Assembly (NCBI RefSeq): GCF_000212815.1
Contig: NZ_GL890985.1
Span: forward strand, 661,729-725,728
Length of the DNA: 64,000 nt
Direction of reading: 5' to 3'
Source: Streptococcus sanguinis SK49
GTDB lineage: Bacteria; Bacillota; Bacilli; Lactobacillales; Streptococcaceae
Under the pieces are notes generated by a model. The model was not told the DNA's origin. It did no database searches and was given only the letters and a program-made list of their open reading frames with translations. Within the stretch, counting starts at the first letter, position 1, and each line of letters opens with the position of its first letter. This document shows positions 51,079 to 61,210 of this stretch, one piece after another. The position numbers and the translations under genes are program-made.

Positions 51079-51873
51079 ATGACACTTACAGCATTAGAAA
51101 TTAAAGATAAATCCTTTGGAACCAAGTTTAGAGGCTATGATGTTGAAGAGGTAGATGAATTCCTGGACATCGTTGTCCGTGATTATGAGGACTTGGTTCG
51201 TGAAAATCACGAAAAAGAAGCAAAAATTCGTAATCTGGAAGAACGTCTGACATATTTTGATGAGATGAAAGACTCTCTCAGCCAGTCTGTCTTGATTGCT
51301 CAGGATACGGCTGAGCGCGTTAAAGTTGCTGCCAACGAGCGATCTACGAATATTGTCCGTCAGGCAGAGCAAGATGCTCAGCATTTATTAGATGGAGCTA
51401 AGTTCAAGGCCGATGAAATTTTGCGTCAGGCAGCAGATAATGCTAAGAAAGTAGCTATTGAAACAGAAGAATTGAAAAATAAAACACGTGTCTTCCATCA
51501 ACGTTTGAAATCAACTATTGAAAGTCAACTTAGTATTGTCAATTCATCTGAGTGGGAAGAAATTCTACGTCCGACAGCTACTTATTTACAGACCAGTGAT
51601 GAAGCTTTCAAAGAAGTTGTAGCAGAAGTGCTAGGGGAAGAAGCAATTGTACGTGAGGAAGAAGTTGATGTTACACGTCAATTTTCTCCAGAGGAAATGG
51701 CTGAGTTGCAAGATCGCATTGAAGCTGCTAACCGTGAATTGGCTGCGACCCAAGCTTTTTCTCCGCTCAGCGATGAAGATATTGAAGCTCACGCAGCTGA
51801 GGAAAACTCAGAAGCTGACCATCACGATGATGATACAAATGGGGAACAAAAAGTTCCAGTAAATATTTTATAA
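51079..51873 (+). CDS. divIVA: Cell division/polarity protein DivIVA
   Basis: 264 aa. The lipid-binding N-terminal domain ('LTALEIKDKSFGTKFRGYDVEEVDEFLD', 1-60) is followed by a long coiled coil (about 30-165) and an acidic tail. It recognises negatively curved membrane at septum and poles and guides peptidoglycan synthesis in ovococci. RBS GAGGAGG. Last gene of the division cluster; the isoleucine T-box follows 20 bp later. Confidence 0.96.
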   Translation: MTLTALEIKDKSFGTKFRGYDVEEVDEFLDIVVRDYEDLVRENHEKEAKIRNLEERLTYFDEMKDSLSQSVLIAQDTAERVKVAANERSTNIVRQAEQDAQHLLDGAKFKADEILRQAADNAKKVAIETEELKNKTRVFHQRLKSTIESQLSIVNSSEWEEILRPTATYLQTSDEAFKEVVAEVLGEEAIVREEEVDVTRQFSPEEMAELQDRIEAANRELAATQAFSPLSDEDIEAHAAEENSEADHHDDDTNGEQKVPVNIL

Positions 51874-51893
51874 TTTTTAAAGAAGATAAGATT

Positions 51894-52125
51894 GTAAAAA
51901 CACAGACTAAGCAAAATACTTTCAGCGAGCAGATGATGGTGAGAGATCTGCAGTCCATCTTGCTTGGGCTATCATTTTACAGAACTTTCGTCTGAAATCA
52001 GTAGGATGAGACGGCAGTCCACGTTACGGACAAAGAGGGGCAAGAGGAGCATCATGCTATTGTCTTGCCTAAACAAAGGTGGTACCGCGAATTTTCGTCC
52101 TTTTTGGAGAAGTTTGCGGTTTTTA
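51894..52125 (+). promoter_or_regulatory. T-box riboswitch, isoleucine (specifier AUC)
   Basis: The T-box sequence AAAGGTGGTACCGCG is at 52075-52089. Stem I closes with GTAAAA (51894-51899) / TTTTAC (51975-51980); the specifier ATC at 51971-51973 sits just before the closing strand. The terminator alternative uses CCGCGAA of the T-box and TTTGCGG (52113-52119) with a T run. It regulates ileS by tRNA-Ile charging. A promoter is not obvious; it may lie at the end of divIVA. Confidence 0.88.
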
Positions 52126-52156
52126 ATTTGTAATTTTAAAAATAAAGAGGAATACA

Positions 52157-54949
52157 ATGAAACTGAAAGAAACACTCAATCTTGGAAAAACTGCTTTTCC
52201 TATGCGTGCTGGTCTTCCAAATAAGGAGCCTCTCTGGCAAAAGGAATGGGATCAAGCTAAGCTGTATCAACGCCGTCAGGAACTGAATGAAGGCAAGCCG
52301 CAATTTATCCTGCATGATGGCCCTCCTTATGCTAATGGCAATATTCACGTCGGTCATGCTATGAATAAGATTTCCAAAGATATCATTGTTCGCTCAAAGT
52401 CTATGGCTGGTTACTATGCGCCTTACATTCCTGGATGGGATACACATGGTCTTCCGATTGAGCAGGTATTGGCAAAGCAAGGCGTTAAGCGCAAAGAGCT
52501 AGACTTGGTAGAGTACCTCAACATGTGTCGGGACTACGCGCTTAGCCAAGTCGAAAAGCAAAAAGAAGACTTCAAGCGTTTGGGTGTTTCTGGTGACTGG
52601 GATAATCCTTATGTGACTTTGACTCCAGACTATGAAGCCGCTCAAATCCGTGTCTTTGGCGAAATGGCTAAGAAAGGCTACATTTACCGTGGTGCTAAGC
52701 CCGTTTACTGGTCTTGGTCTTCTGAGTCAGCTTTGGCTGAAGCTGAAATTGAATACCATGACTTGGTTTCCACCTCTCTGTACTATGCTAACCGAGTTAA
52801 AGACGGAAAAGGGGTACTGGACACAGATACTTACATCGTCGTATGGACAACAACTCCATTTACCATTACAGCTTCTCGTGGTTTGACTGTTGGAGCAGAT
52901 ATCGATTACGTAGTCGTTCAACCAGCTGGTGAATCTCGTAAGTTTGTGGTTGCTTCAGAATTGTTGAATAGTCTGTCTGAGAAATTTGGCTGGGCTGATG
53001 TTCAAGTTTTGGCTACCTATCGTGGTCAAGAATTGAACCAGATCGTGACGGCTCACCCATGGGATACGGCTGTAGATGAACTTGTCATTCTTGGTGACCA
53101 CGTTACGACTGACTCTGGTACTGGTATTGTCCATACAGCGCCTGGTTTTGGTGAGGACGACTATAATGTTGGTGTAGCTAATGGCTTGGAAGTATTTGTC
53201 ACTGTTAATGAGCGTGGTATCATGATGGAAAATGCTGGTCCTGACTTTGCAGGCCAGTTCTATGACAAGGTTGCGCCAACGGTTATTGAAAAGCTTGGTG
53301 ACTTGCTCCTGGCTCAGGAAGAAATCTCTCACTCTTATCCATTTGACTGGCGGACTAAGAAGCCAATCATCTGGCGGGCAGTTCCACAGTGGTTTGCATC
53401 TGTTTCTAAATTCCGCCAAGAAATCTTGGACGAAATTGAAAAGGTTAAATTCCATTCTGAATGGGGTAAAGTGCGTCTCTATAACATGATTCGTGACCGT
53501 GGTGACTGGGTTATCTCTCGTCAGCGGGCTTGGGGTGTGCCGTTGCCAATCTTCTATGCCGAAGACGGAACACCAATCATGACGGCCGAAACCATCGAAC
53601 ACGTAGCTCAACTCTTTGAGGAGCATGGCTCTATCGTCTGGTGGAAGCGTGAAGCCAAGGACCTCTTGCCAGAAGGATTTACTCATCCAGGTTCTCCAAA
53701 CGGCGAATTTACCAAGGAAACGGACATCATGGACGTTTGGTTTGACTCAGGCTCATCATGGAATGGTGTAGTGGTCAACCGTCCGGAATTGACTTACCCA
53801 GCTGATCTTTATCTAGAAGGTTCAGACCAATACCGTGGTTGGTTCAACTCATCCCTCATCACTTCAGTTGCCAACCATGGCGTAGCTCCTTACAAACAAA
53901 TCTTGTCACAAGGATTTGCCTTAGATGGTAAGGGTGAAAAGATGTCTAAATCACTTGGAAATACCATTGCTCCAAGCGATGTAGAAAAACAATTTGGTGC
54001 GGAAATCTTGCGTCTCTGGGTAACCAGTGTTGATTCTAGCAACGACGTTCGCATCTCTATGGATATCTTGAGCCAAGTTTCTGAAACCTACCGTAAGATT
54101 CGGAATACCTTGCGTTTCTTGATTGCCAATACCTCTGACTTTAATCCCGTTGAGGATGCTGTAGCTTACGAAGAGCTTCGCTCCGTTGATAAGTACATGA
54201 CTATCCGCTTCAATCAATTAGTAGAGACTATTCGCAAGGCTTATGCGGACTTTGAGTTTCTGACTATTTATAAAGCGATTGTCAACTTTGTGACTGTTGA
54301 CTTGTCCGCTTTCTATCTGGACTTTGCCAAAGATGTCGTCTATATCGAAGCAGCTAAGTCATTGGAACGTCGTCAGATGCAGACTGTCTTCTATGATATT
54401 TTGGTCAAGATTACCAAGCTGTTGACACCAATCCTGCCTCACACAGCAGAAGAGATTTGGTCTTACCTAGAACATGAAGAGGAAGAATTTGTTCAGCTAT
54501 CCGAATTGCCAGAAGCTCTGACTTTCCCAAATCAAGAAGAAATCTTGGACACTTGGTCTGCCTTTATGGACTTCCGCAGTCAGGCTCAGAAAGCCTTGGA
54601 AGAAGCCCGCAATGAGAAGGTTATTGGGAAATCGTTGGAAGCACATCTGACTGTCTATCCGAATGAAGTCATCAAGACCTTGCTGGAAGCAGTTAACAGC
54701 GATGTGGCACAGCTTCTTATTGTTTCACAATTAACGATTGCTGAAGGACCTGCTCCAGAAGGCGCTTTAGTCTTTGAAGATGTAGCTTTTGTTGTAGAGC
54801 ATGCGCAGGGGCAAGTCTGTGATCGCTGCCGTCGCATTGATACAACAGTTAAAGAGCGCAGTTATCAAGCCCTTGTCTGTGACCACTGTGCAGAAATTTT
54901 AGAAGAAAACTTTGCGGAAGCAGTTGCAGAAGGCTTTGAGAGCAAGTAA
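52157..54949 (+). CDS. ileS: Isoleucyl-tRNA synthetase IleS
   Basis: 930 aa class I synthetase of the bacterial zinc type. It has HIGH in '[14 protein letters not shown]', an editing domain with '[13 protein letters not shown]' and '[16 protein letters not shown]', KMSKS in '[10 protein letters not shown]', and the C-terminal zinc site '[25 protein letters not shown]' split over residues 890-915. It charges tRNA-Ile and is the likely mupirocin target. It is controlled by the T-box upstream. Confidence 0.97.
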   Translation: MKLKETLNLGKTAFPMRAGLPNKEPLWQKEWDQAKLYQRRQELNEGKPQFILHDGPPYANGNIHVGHAMNKISKDIIVRSKSMAGYYAPYIPGWDTHGLPIEQVLAKQGVKRKELDLVEYLNMCRDYALSQVEKQKEDFKRLGVSGDWDNPYVTLTPDYEAAQIRVFGEMAKKGYIYRGAKPVYWSWSSESALAEAEIEYHDLVSTSLYYANRVKDGKGVLDTDTYIVVWTTTPFTITASRGLTVGADIDYVVVQPAGESRKFVVASELLNSLSEKFGWADVQVLATYRGQELNQIVTAHPWDTAVDELVILGDHVTTDSGTGIVHTAPGFGEDDYNVGVANGLEVFVTVNERGIMMENAGPDFAGQFYDKVAPTVIEKLGDLLLAQEEISHSYPFDWRTKKPIIWRAVPQWFASVSKFRQEILDEIEKVKFHSEWGKVRLYNMIRDRGDWVISRQRAWGVPLPIFYAEDGTPIMTAETIEHVAQLFEEHGSIVWWKREAKDLLPEGFTHPGSPNGEFTKETDIMDVWFDSGSSWNGVVVNRPELTYPADLYLEGSDQYRGWFNSSLITSVANHGVAPYKQILSQGFALDGKGEKMSKSLGNTIAPSDVEKQFGAEILRLWVTSVDSSNDVRISMDILSQVSETYRKIRNTLRFLIANTSDFNPVEDAVAYEELRSVDKYMTIRFNQLVETIRKAYADFEFLTIYKAIVNFVTVDLSAFYLDFAKDVVYIEAAKSLERRQMQTVFYDILVKITKLLTPILPHTAEEIWSYLEHEEEEFVQLSELPEALTFPNQEEILDTWSAFMDFRSQAQKALEEARNEKVIGKSLEAHLTVYPNEVIKTLLEAVNSDVAQLLIVSQLTIAEGPAPEGALVFEDVAFVVEHAQGQVCDRCRRIDTTVKERSYQALVCDHCAEILEENFAEAVAEGFESK

Positions 54950-54958
54950 GTTTCCAAA

Positions 54959-54999
54959 ATGAAAAATGGCTTTGCCCTTTAGAGGTAAGCCATTTTTTA
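54959..54999 (+). terminator. Terminator of ileS
   Basis: AAATGGCTT pairs with AAGCCATTT, followed by TTTAG; loop of about 16. Confidence 0.75.
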
Positions 55000-55042
55000 G
55001 ATAGATTGATTTGAAAATTTGTTAATTTAAAACCAAATTAGC

Positions 55043-55073
55043 AAAAACAAACAGTTGCGTTTGCAACTGTTTT
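55043..55073 (-). terminator. Perfect palindrome after the marR-type gene, probably its terminator
   Basis: AAACAGTTGC (55049-55058) / GCAACTGTTT (55063-55072). On the minus strand it is followed by GTTTTTGC, a plausible terminator for the MarR-type gene whose stop is at 55086. Its core GTTGCGTTTGCA closely resembles the element in the marR/elaA promoter region (55518-55529). Confidence 0.6.
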
Positions 55074-55085
55074 CTGTTATACTAG

Positions 55086-55502
55086 TCATAACTTAGGAGT
55101 GCATATTTTAGCCAAAATGTTTTGGAGCTGAAAGAGCTCAGAGGAAGTCAGTTGCTGCAGCGCCTGACTGGCGTAGGTATTTTCAAAGCCAATCAGTTGG
55201 TCGTAGAGTTTGAGAGCCTGACTGCTAGGATAGAGCTCTTTGAACTTCTTATTTTGAGCTTTTGTCTTTTTGATAATCAAGCCTCTATCTTCTAGCTTTC
55301 CTAGAGAACGGCTGAGAGTAGTCTTGTCAATCTGCACCAGTTCTGCCAGTTGTGATTGGCTGAGGCCTTCATTTTCGACGATACGAATGAGCAGTAGAAA
55401 TAAATTATTGTCTAGGCTATAGTTACTGGCTTTCTGATTCATTTTCATCATAGCTTGTCTAGAAATAAAGCCCATTTGTCGGAAAAGTTGACGATAATCC
55501 AT
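55086..55502 (-). CDS. MarR family transcriptional regulator
   Basis: 138 aa from ATG 55502 with CAAGGAG 5 bp upstream; the longer frame to 55541 would run through the promoter. Winged-helix DNA-binding region 'LSQSQLAELVQIDKTTLSRSLGKLEDRGLI' (about 50-80), then the dimerising C-terminal helices. It is divergent from the ElaA-like acetyltransferase gene with a shared promoter region, so it probably regulates that gene and itself. Confidence 0.9.
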   Translation of the reverse strand: MDYRQLFRQMGFISRQAMMKMNQKASNYSLDNNLFLLLIRIVENEGLSQSQLAELVQIDKTTLSRSLGKLEDRGLIIKKTKAQNKKFKELYPSSQALKLYDQLIGFENTYASQALQQLTSSELFQLQNILAKICTPKL

Positions 55503-55511
55503 AGGAACTCC

Positions 55512-55540
55512 TTGATAGTTGCATTTGCATTTATTATACA
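55512..55540. promoter_or_regulatory. Shared divergent promoter of marR-type gene and elaA-like gene
   Basis: Rightward: TTGATA (55512-55517), 17-bp spacer, TATACA (55535-55540). Leftward: TATAAT (complement of 55533-55538), so the two -10 elements overlap. GTTGCATTTGCA (55518-55529) fills the rightward spacer and would be the natural operator of the MarR-type protein. Confidence 0.65.
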
Positions 55541-55563
55541 TTAAAAAGTTAGAGGAAACAAGT

Positions 55564-55998
55564 ATGTGGTATAGAAAAAAATTAACAGAGTTGACCCCGA
55601 TAGAATTTTATCAAATCTTAAAATTGCGCATTGACACCTTTGTGGTGGAGCAGGAGCGCATTTATCATGAGCTGGATGAGAAGGACCTAGAAGCAGTGCA
55701 TGTTTACCATGCTAATAAACAAGGGGAAATTGATGCTTATGCCCGTGTCTTTGAAGAGGGAGAGCATTTGGTCTTTGGTAGAGTGGTCACAGCTCAGTCT
55801 GCACGAGGACAGGGCTTAGGTGGACAGCTTATCAGAGAAATCCTGCAATTATGTGCTGAAAAATGGCCAGGAAAGGAAATTGAAATAGAGGCTCAGGTTC
55901 AGGTGGCTGCTCTCTATGAAAAGTATGGCTTCAAATCAGTTGGCCAACCCTTTATTTTTGAAGCTACACCTCACATTACCATGATCTATAAACAATAA
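55564..55998 (+). CDS. GNAT acetyltransferase, ElaA family
   Basis: 144 aa from ATG 55564 with AGAGGAAA upstream. 'YQILKLRIDTFVVEQERIYHELDEKDLEAVHV' is the ElaA signature, and the acetyl-CoA loop is 'TAQSARGQGLGGQLI'. The substrate is unknown for the family. It is divergent from the MarR-type gene. Confidence 0.88.
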   Translation: MWYRKKLTELTPIEFYQILKLRIDTFVVEQERIYHELDEKDLEAVHVYHANKQGEIDAYARVFEEGEHLVFGRVVTAQSARGQGLGGQLIREILQLCAEKWPGKEIEIEAQVQVAALYEKYGFKSVGQPFIFEATPHITMIYKQ

Positions 55999-56027
55999 AA
56001 AAACTAAGGCGATTGCCTTAGTTTTTA
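55996..56027. terminator. Bidirectional terminator
   Basis: AAACTAAGGC (56001-56010) / GCCTTAGTTT (56014-56023) with A and T runs on both sides. It serves the elaA-like gene and the convergent DUF1827 gene, whose stop it touches. Confidence 0.9.
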
Positions 56028-56327
56028 CTGTTTCACAGGAATGGAAATTTCGATTAGATTATTAGCGTAAATAGTGCGGATAGCAGCTCTATCAATAGTA
56101 TTTGCATCAATTTTTCTCTTCAAGAAAAATTCTCTGATTTTTTCGATTTCCTGTTCGCGTACAGCACGGTGCATGTTTGAAATCAAAATTTCATAGTGAA
56201 GAGGAGCTTGTGTAAAAACAACATCGCTGTTTCCAGCAGAATAAACTTCGACTAATATCGCATCGGTGCTTTCCAATTGGCTTTTGACAAGGTCAGCATG
56301 ACTGTTTGTTGTATTAATAAGCTTCAT
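56025..56327 (-). CDS. DUF1827 family protein
   Basis: 100 aa soluble protein ('MKLINTTNSHADLVKSQLE', 'YEILISNMHRAVREQEIEKIREFFL'), a streptococcal/lactococcal family without assigned function. RBS AGGAGG lies upstream of the start at 56327. It is probably co-transcribed with the upstream Nudix gene (67 bp gap), unless TATAAT on the minus strand at 56358-56363 gives it its own start. Confidence 0.82.
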   Translation of the reverse strand: MKLINTTNSHADLVKSQLESTDAILVEVYSAGNSDVVFTQAPLHYEILISNMHRAVREQEIEKIREFFLKRKIDANTIDRAAIRTIYANNLIEISIPVKQ

Positions 56328-56394
56328 ACGATTTCCTCCTGCTTTATACCTGCTATTATTATAACATGTTTGCTATGAATTGTGAATGATTTCT

Positions 56395-56844
56395 TTAAGC
56401 TTTAAGTGTATTTTTCCAGGCTTGGATACCCCATTTATGGCTGCCGCGTTTGAGTGTTTCAATAGCTTCTTCGACTGGGAACCAGGCAAGCTGGTTGAAA
56501 TCTTCCAGCGGTTTTTGGACTTCTTGGAAAGAGGTGACCTCATACAGGTAGGCCGGGTTGTAGAAATGGGTGTCGCGATGGCGGGAGTAAAAATATTCAT
56601 CAGCTTGTCCAAGATAGCGTCCAAGCTGGGCCGTGAATCCAAGTTCTTCCATCAGCTCGCGTTCAAGCGCAGTCTGATGGTTTTCCCCCTCTTCAATCTC
56701 TCCACCGGGCAGAAACCAAGCCCCATTAGGCGCCTGGACCAAAATAATCTTTTCTTTTTTTTCGTCTGGGATAACGGCATAGACTCCGTATCGGGTCACA
56801 TATTCTACATTTGCTTCCTTTTCACCAAAGGTTGGATTTGTCAT
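56395..56844 (-). CDS. Nudix hydrolase
   Basis: 149 aa. The Nudix box 'GGEIEEGENHQTALERELMEELGF' around residues 47-70 fits GX5EX7REUXEEXGU exactly. The family removes nucleoside diphosphates linked to another group; flanking parts resemble MutT/ADP-ribose type but do not fix the substrate. Leftward, upstream of DUF1827. Confidence 0.9.
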   Translation of the reverse strand: MTNPTFGEKEANVEYVTRYGVYAVIPDEKKEKIILVQAPNGAWFLPGGEIEEGENHQTALERELMEELGFTAQLGRYLGQADEYFYSRHRDTHFYNPAYLYEVTSFQEVQKPLEDFNQLAWFPVEEAIETLKRGSHKWGIQAWKNTLKA

Positions 56845-57042
56845 TCTAATATCCTCAATCTCTAGTCAGTTTACTATCTATCATAATGGACTAAGGACCA
56901 GCTGTCAAGAATTTACTCGGTTTATTGGACAGAAAAAGAATGATAGTCCTTGAAAGAAATCCCCTTCAAATAATAAATTCCTTCCTCCGACCGTTTAGAA
57001 AACTCTTCTTTATAGGAATGGTAAAACATTTTTAGAAGAAAT

Positions 57043-57051
57043 TGTTATAAT
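57043..57051 (+). promoter_or_regulatory. Extended -10 of the WYL regulator gene
   Basis: TGTTATAAT about 20 bp before the start codon; no good -35. GGAGCGAGGTGG follows as RBS. Confidence 0.5.
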
Positions 57052-57068
57052 AGGAGCGAGGTGGTTTT

Positions 57069-57968
57069 ATGACAGAAAGCAGACTTTTTAAAATCTTATA
57101 TCTTCTTTTAGAGCAGGGCCGCACAACAGCTCCCGAATTGGCCTCACTATTTGAAGTATCTATTCGGACCATCTATCGAGATGTAGACAAGCTGAGTTTA
57201 GCAGGAATCCCTATCTATTGCAGCCCAGGCAAGGGTGGGGGTATTTTTCTGATGAAGGATTTTGTCTTAGACAAGGCATTGTTTTCAGAGTCTGAGAGGG
57301 ATGAGCTATTAGCTGCTCTTCAAGGCTTGCAGGTTATAACTGATGCCGAGCAGGTAGAGACCTTGGCTAAGCTGCAGTCCTTGTTTCAAGTTCAGGCCAC
57401 ATCCTGGCTGGAGGTGGATTTCACTGATTGGCGCAAGAAAGCAGATCAGAAAGAACTGTTTGATACGATTAAGCAGGCAATCTTGCAAAGAAGAGTCTTG
57501 TCATTTTCTTACTTGAATGGGTGTGGAGAAAGAGAGCAGCGCAAGATAGAGGCGCTGAAGTTAGTATTTAAAAGCCAAAACTGGTATGTTGCTGGCTTTT
57601 GTCGCTTAAGACAAGCTCCGCGCTTTTTTAAACTCAGCAGAATAAGAGGGTGTCATATGTTAGAGGAACGATTTAAGCAGAGAGTCTTGGATGAGAAATT
57701 TAGCCCCGAGGAGCGGCTAGTAAATACTGTAAAAGTCCTCTTGAAATTTGACAAGAAACATGCCTTTCGGGTGTACGAGGAGTTTTCAGAAGCAGAGATA
57801 GAGGAGACTGATGGGAGCATTTATGTCGAGACGCATTTGCCGAGTCACGATAGTCTTTATACCTACTTGCTATCCTTTTTGGATGGAGTTGAAATCTTGG
57901 AGCCGTCTCGGTTACGGGAAGAATTCAAAGAAAAGTTAAAAGCTATTGCCGATATTTATAAAAGCTGA
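57069..57968 (+). CDS. YafY-type HTH/WYL transcriptional regulator
   Basis: 299 aa. HTH_11 DNA-binding domain at about 5-60 ('RTTAPELASLFEVSIRTIYRDVDKL'), a WYL ligand domain at about 135-215 ('LSFSYLNGCGEREQRKIEALKLVFKSQNWYVAGF'), and a C-terminal WCX region. WYL proteins sense nucleic acid or small ligands. It is followed by a terminator and a GyrI-like gene, an arrangement often seen for small-molecule responsive regulators. Confidence 0.88.
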   Translation: MTESRLFKILYLLLEQGRTTAPELASLFEVSIRTIYRDVDKLSLAGIPIYCSPGKGGGIFLMKDFVLDKALFSESERDELLAALQGLQVITDAEQVETLAKLQSLFQVQATSWLEVDFTDWRKKADQKELFDTIKQAILQRRVLSFSYLNGCGEREQRKIEALKLVFKSQNWYVAGFCRLRQAPRFFKLSRIRGCHMLEERFKQRVLDEKFSPEERLVNTVKVLLKFDKKHAFRVYEEFSEAEIEETDGSIYVETHLPSHDSLYTYLLSFLDGVEILEPSRLREEFKEKLKAIADIYKS

Positions 57969-57990
57969 CAGAGGTTGTCAGCTTTTCTTT
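57962..57990 (+). terminator. Terminator of the WYL regulator gene
   Basis: AAGCTGACA / TGTCAGCTT hairpin with TTCTTTG tail; it overlaps the stop codon. Confidence 0.75.
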
Positions 57991-58027
57991 GCTATACTGT
58001 TTGTAATAAAGAAAGGAGGGCTCTCTC

Positions 58028-58642
58028 ATGAAATATGAATGGAGAAAAGCCAATCGTGAATTATATCAAATTAAGTCTAAACCCTGTCTTATAGATGTTC
58101 CTGCCCAGTCTTTTATCATGATTGATGGCAAGGGCAATCCTAATGCTGCCGACTTTTCGGAACGAGTTGGTGCTCTGTACAGCTTAGCCTATGCTATCAA
58201 GATGAACTACAAAAAGACAGCGGCCGAGCAAGAATTTACTGATTTTATAGTTTATCCCTTGGAAGGACTTTGGCAGCAAGAGCAAACAGGAGAACTCATT
58301 AAAGAAGAATTGATTTATACCATTATGATTGGGCAGCCGGACTTTATCACTGAAGAGATGGTGAAAAAGGCTCTGGAACAAGTCCGTGTCAAAAAGCCTA
58401 ATCCTCTCTATGACGAGATTCGCTTTGAAGAAATGACGGAAGGAGCGTGTGTCGCCATGCTGCACCTAGGACCTTTTGACGAAGAACCTCACTCCTTCGC
58501 TAAAATGGATACCTTTTGCCAGAATCACCAGCTGACACGGATTTCAAACACTCATAGAGAAATCTATCTCAATAATCTGAATCGGACAGACCCTAGCAAG
58601 CTGAAAACAATTCTGCGCTACAAGGTTCAGAAGGATCAATAA
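58028..58642 (+). CDS. GyrI-like small-molecule binding protein
   Basis: 204 aa. An N-terminal 'YEWRKANRELYQIKSKP' is followed by 'FIMIDGKGNPN', a repeated GyrI/AraC-effector-type fold ('YPLEGLWQQ', 'MTEGACVAMLHLGPFDEEP', 'NTHREIYLNNLNRTDPSKLKTILRY'). Proteins of this type bind hydrophobic or cationic compounds and some hydrolyse cyclopropanoids. RBS AAAGGAGG lies upstream. It follows the WYL regulator, which may control it. Confidence 0.85.
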   Translation: MKYEWRKANRELYQIKSKPCLIDVPAQSFIMIDGKGNPNAADFSERVGALYSLAYAIKMNYKKTAAEQEFTDFIVYPLEGLWQQEQTGELIKEELIYTIMIGQPDFITEEMVKKALEQVRVKKPNPLYDEIRFEEMTEGACVAMLHLGPFDEEPHSFAKMDTFCQNHQLTRISNTHREIYLNNLNRTDPSKLKTILRYKVQKDQ

Positions 58643-58647
58643 AGAAA

Positions 58648-58680
58648 TAGAGCAGAAAACTAAGTGTTTTCTGCTCCATT
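58648..58680. terminator. Bidirectional terminator
   Basis: GAGCAGAAAAC (58650-58660) / GTTTTCTGCTC (58666-58676), loop of 5. It lies between the GyrI-like gene and the convergent clpE. Confidence 0.8.
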
Positions 58681-58690
58681 TTGTCGACAT

Positions 58691-60961
58691 TTATTTTTCT
58701 TCTTGAGATGAATTAACGGACTCTGTGCTTTCAGTTTTCTTTGCTGACTTGATGAGAATCTTGCCATTGCTGGTCATGATAGCTTTGAGCTCTTTTTCGC
58801 TTGGATTTTCTAGATAGAAGTCAGTAATAGCATCTTCGATATGGTCCTGAATGGTACGGCGCAGTGGGCGAGCGCCCATTTTTGGATCGTAGCCCAGGTC
58901 AACCAATTTTTCCTTGACCTTCTCCGTAACATCCAGATGGATGTCATTGGTTGCCAAACGTTGATTGACATCGTCCAGCATAAGGTTGACGATTTGCAGC
59001 AGATTGTCCTTGCTGAGAGCCTGGAATTCGATAATCCCGTCAAAGCGGTTCATAAACTCAGGACTGAAGAAGTTGCCCAATTCACCCAAGACGGAATTGG
59101 TGCGGCCTTCACGCGCGGCTCCAAAGCCAACGCTGGCTTCAGCTTTGCCAGTTCCAGCATTGGATGTCATGATGATAATGGTGTCCTTGAAGCTGACAGT
59201 TCGGCCTTGGCCATCAGTCAGGCGGCCATCATCTAGAACCTGTAGGAACATGTGCATAACATCAGGATGGGCCTTTTCCACCTCATCCAGCAGAATGAGC
59301 GAGTAGGGATTACGACGGACGCGCTCAGTCAATTGACCAGCTTCATCATAGCCGACATAGCCCGGAGGAGCACCGACCAGCTTAGCCACGCTGTGTTTTT
59401 CCATATATTCACTCATATCAAAGCGAATCATGCTGTCAGCCGAGCCAAAGAGCTCAATGGCTAGTTGCTTAGACAGCTCAGTCTTACCGACACCAGTAGG
59501 TCCGACAAAGAGGAAGCTGCCGATTGGGCGATTAGGACTTCCTAGTCCGACCCGGTTGCGTCGGATAGCCTTGGCAATCTTATCTACGGCATCATCTTGG
59601 CCGATGACATGAGCCTTTAAGTCGCTAGCGAGATTGACTAGTTGAGACTGTTCCTTTTCTTTGAGATCGCCAACTGGGATATTGGTCTTTTGCTCTACGA
59701 TGTGCTCAATCGTTTTCTCACTGATAATCGGAGTATCCTTGTCTAGCACACTTGTCTGCTGGAGTTCCTTGTACTTGGCAATCTGGTCGCGGAAGTAAGC
59801 CGCCTTTTCGAAATCTTCGTCACGAGTTGCCTGAGCCTTGAGATTTTCGGCCTCAATCAGACGTTGGTCAATGACCTTGGGATCAACGAAGTTGAGGGTC
59901 AGATTCATCTTGGACCCAGCCTCATCCAAGAGGTCAATAGCCTTGTCTGGCAGGAAGCGATCTTGGATGTAGCGGTTGGAGAGAAGCGCAGCAGCTTCAA
60001 TAGCCGCATCTGTGTACTTGACGTGATGATAGTCTTCGTATTTTTTCTGAATCCCTTTGAGGATGGTAATGGTTTCTTCAACAGTCGGCTCATCTACCTT
60101 AACTGGCTGCATACGGCGCTCCAGTGCAGCATCCTTCTCGATGATACGGTATTCGTTGAGGGTGGTTGCTCCGACCATCTGGAGTTCTCCGCGAGCCAGA
60201 GCTGGTTTGAGGATGTTCCCAGCGTCCATATTGCCATCGCCAGCAGAGCCTGCTCCGACAATTTCATGGATTTCATCAATAAAGAGAATGACATCCTGAC
60301 GAGAACGAATCTCATCAATGAGCTTCTGCATTCTCTCCTCAAATTGGCCACGGATACCAGTTCCCTGTACTAAACTGACAACGTCTAGGCGGATAACTTC
60401 TTTGCCTTGGAGTTTATGAGGCACATCACCATCAACAATTTTTTGGGCTAATCCTTCCACTACGGCTGTTTTTCCGACTCCTGGCTCTCCTATGAGAACA
60501 GGGTTGTTTTTGGTGCGGCGGTTGAGGATTTCAATGACACGGACGATTTCTTCATCACGGCCAATAACAGGATCAATCTCGCCTCGGCGAGCCAACTCAG
60601 TCACGTTGATACCAAACTCTTCCAGCAGGCCTTTTGGCTTTTGCGGACTTGGCTGAGGCTGACCACCCTTGCTAGGATTGGAGCCGTAGACTCCACCGCC
60701 CCCATAGGCTCCGCCAGATTGGGTAGGAGGAGTAGTTGGTTCCTGAGGCTGTTGAAAATTGCTGAGGCTGTTGAAGAAGTCATCGATAGGATCTGTTCCG
60801 TGATTGTTGACATTAGCAATCCCACCGAACAAGGAATGTTCGGGGTCTGTTTTCATGATTTGGTAGCAGTTTTGACACAAATCCACCTGTTGTTTATGGC
60901 CATTTACGTTGGTATAAAGGTGAATCGTAGATTCATTGATTTTACAATTTTGGCAAAGCAT
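58691..60961 (-). CDS. clpE: ATP-dependent Clp protease ATP-binding subunit ClpE
   Basis: 756 aa. The N-terminal zinc finger with two CxxC pairs ('CQNCKIN', 'CQNCYQI') defines ClpE. A Gly/Pro/Gln-rich linker (about 70-110) and two AAA+ modules follow: Walker A '[13 protein letters not shown]' and '[13 protein letters not shown]', with a UVR-type coiled coil between ('[20 protein letters not shown]'). It is a heat/stress unfoldase that feeds ClpP. It is leftward and monocistronic, with a CtsR box upstream. Confidence 0.96.
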   Translation of the reverse strand: MLCQNCKINESTIHLYTNVNGHKQQVDLCQNCYQIMKTDPEHSLFGGIANVNNHGTDPIDDFFNSLSNFQQPQEPTTPPTQSGGAYGGGGVYGSNPSKGGQPQPSPQKPKGLLEEFGINVTELARRGEIDPVIGRDEEIVRVIEILNRRTKNNPVLIGEPGVGKTAVVEGLAQKIVDGDVPHKLQGKEVIRLDVVSLVQGTGIRGQFEERMQKLIDEIRSRQDVILFIDEIHEIVGAGSAGDGNMDAGNILKPALARGELQMVGATTLNEYRIIEKDAALERRMQPVKVDEPTVEETITILKGIQKKYEDYHHVKYTDAAIEAAALLSNRYIQDRFLPDKAIDLLDEAGSKMNLTLNFVDPKVIDQRLIEAENLKAQATRDEDFEKAAYFRDQIAKYKELQQTSVLDKDTPIISEKTIEHIVEQKTNIPVGDLKEKEQSQLVNLASDLKAHVIGQDDAVDKIAKAIRRNRVGLGSPNRPIGSFLFVGPTGVGKTELSKQLAIELFGSADSMIRFDMSEYMEKHSVAKLVGAPPGYVGYDEAGQLTERVRRNPYSLILLDEVEKAHPDVMHMFLQVLDDGRLTDGQGRTVSFKDTIIIMTSNAGTGKAEASVGFGAAREGRTNSVLGELGNFFSPEFMNRFDGIIEFQALSKDNLLQIVNLMLDDVNQRLATNDIHLDVTEKVKEKLVDLGYDPKMGARPLRRTIQDHIEDAITDFYLENPSEKELKAIMTSNGKILIKSAKKTESTESVNSSQEEK

Positions 60962-61012
60962 GCAGATACCTCTTTTCTTTTAGTGTGCAAGCTATTTATA
61001 GGAATGATTAAA

Positions 61013-61070
61013 GGTCAAAAATAGTCAAAGTTTTATAGTTTCATTATATCAGTATTCTCGAACTTTGCAA
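61013..61070 (-). promoter_or_regulatory. clpE promoter with CtsR box
   Basis: Plus strand GGTCAAA-AAT-AGTCAAA at 61013-61029 is the tandem heptad of the stress repressor CtsR. Upstream for clpE lie TTGCAA (61065-61070) and TATAAT (complement of 61043-61048) 16 bp apart, so CtsR would sit just downstream of the start site. Confidence 0.85.
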
Positions 61071-61210
61071 GAATTTACTACAAAATCCTCCCTTAGACCG
61101 AGCAGAATGAAAACAAATTCTTGAAAAATTACAAAAAATTGGCTTTTAGTGGTATTTCAGTCGCTATTTATGGTAAAATAAGAGGGAACTAAGTAAATAG
61201 GAGAAACAAA

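Noticed and set aside
52955..53686. 243-aa minus-strand open frame within ileS
   Set aside because: Shadow frame of a highly conserved synthetase; no start signals.
55055..55083. A genuine rightward gene downstream of the ileS terminator
   Set aside because: Promoter-like hexamers exist but no plus-strand ORF with RBS follows within the marR-type gene.
59864..60373. 169-aa plus-strand open frame within clpE
   Set aside because: Antisense shadow of ClpE AAA+ region; no RBS or family.
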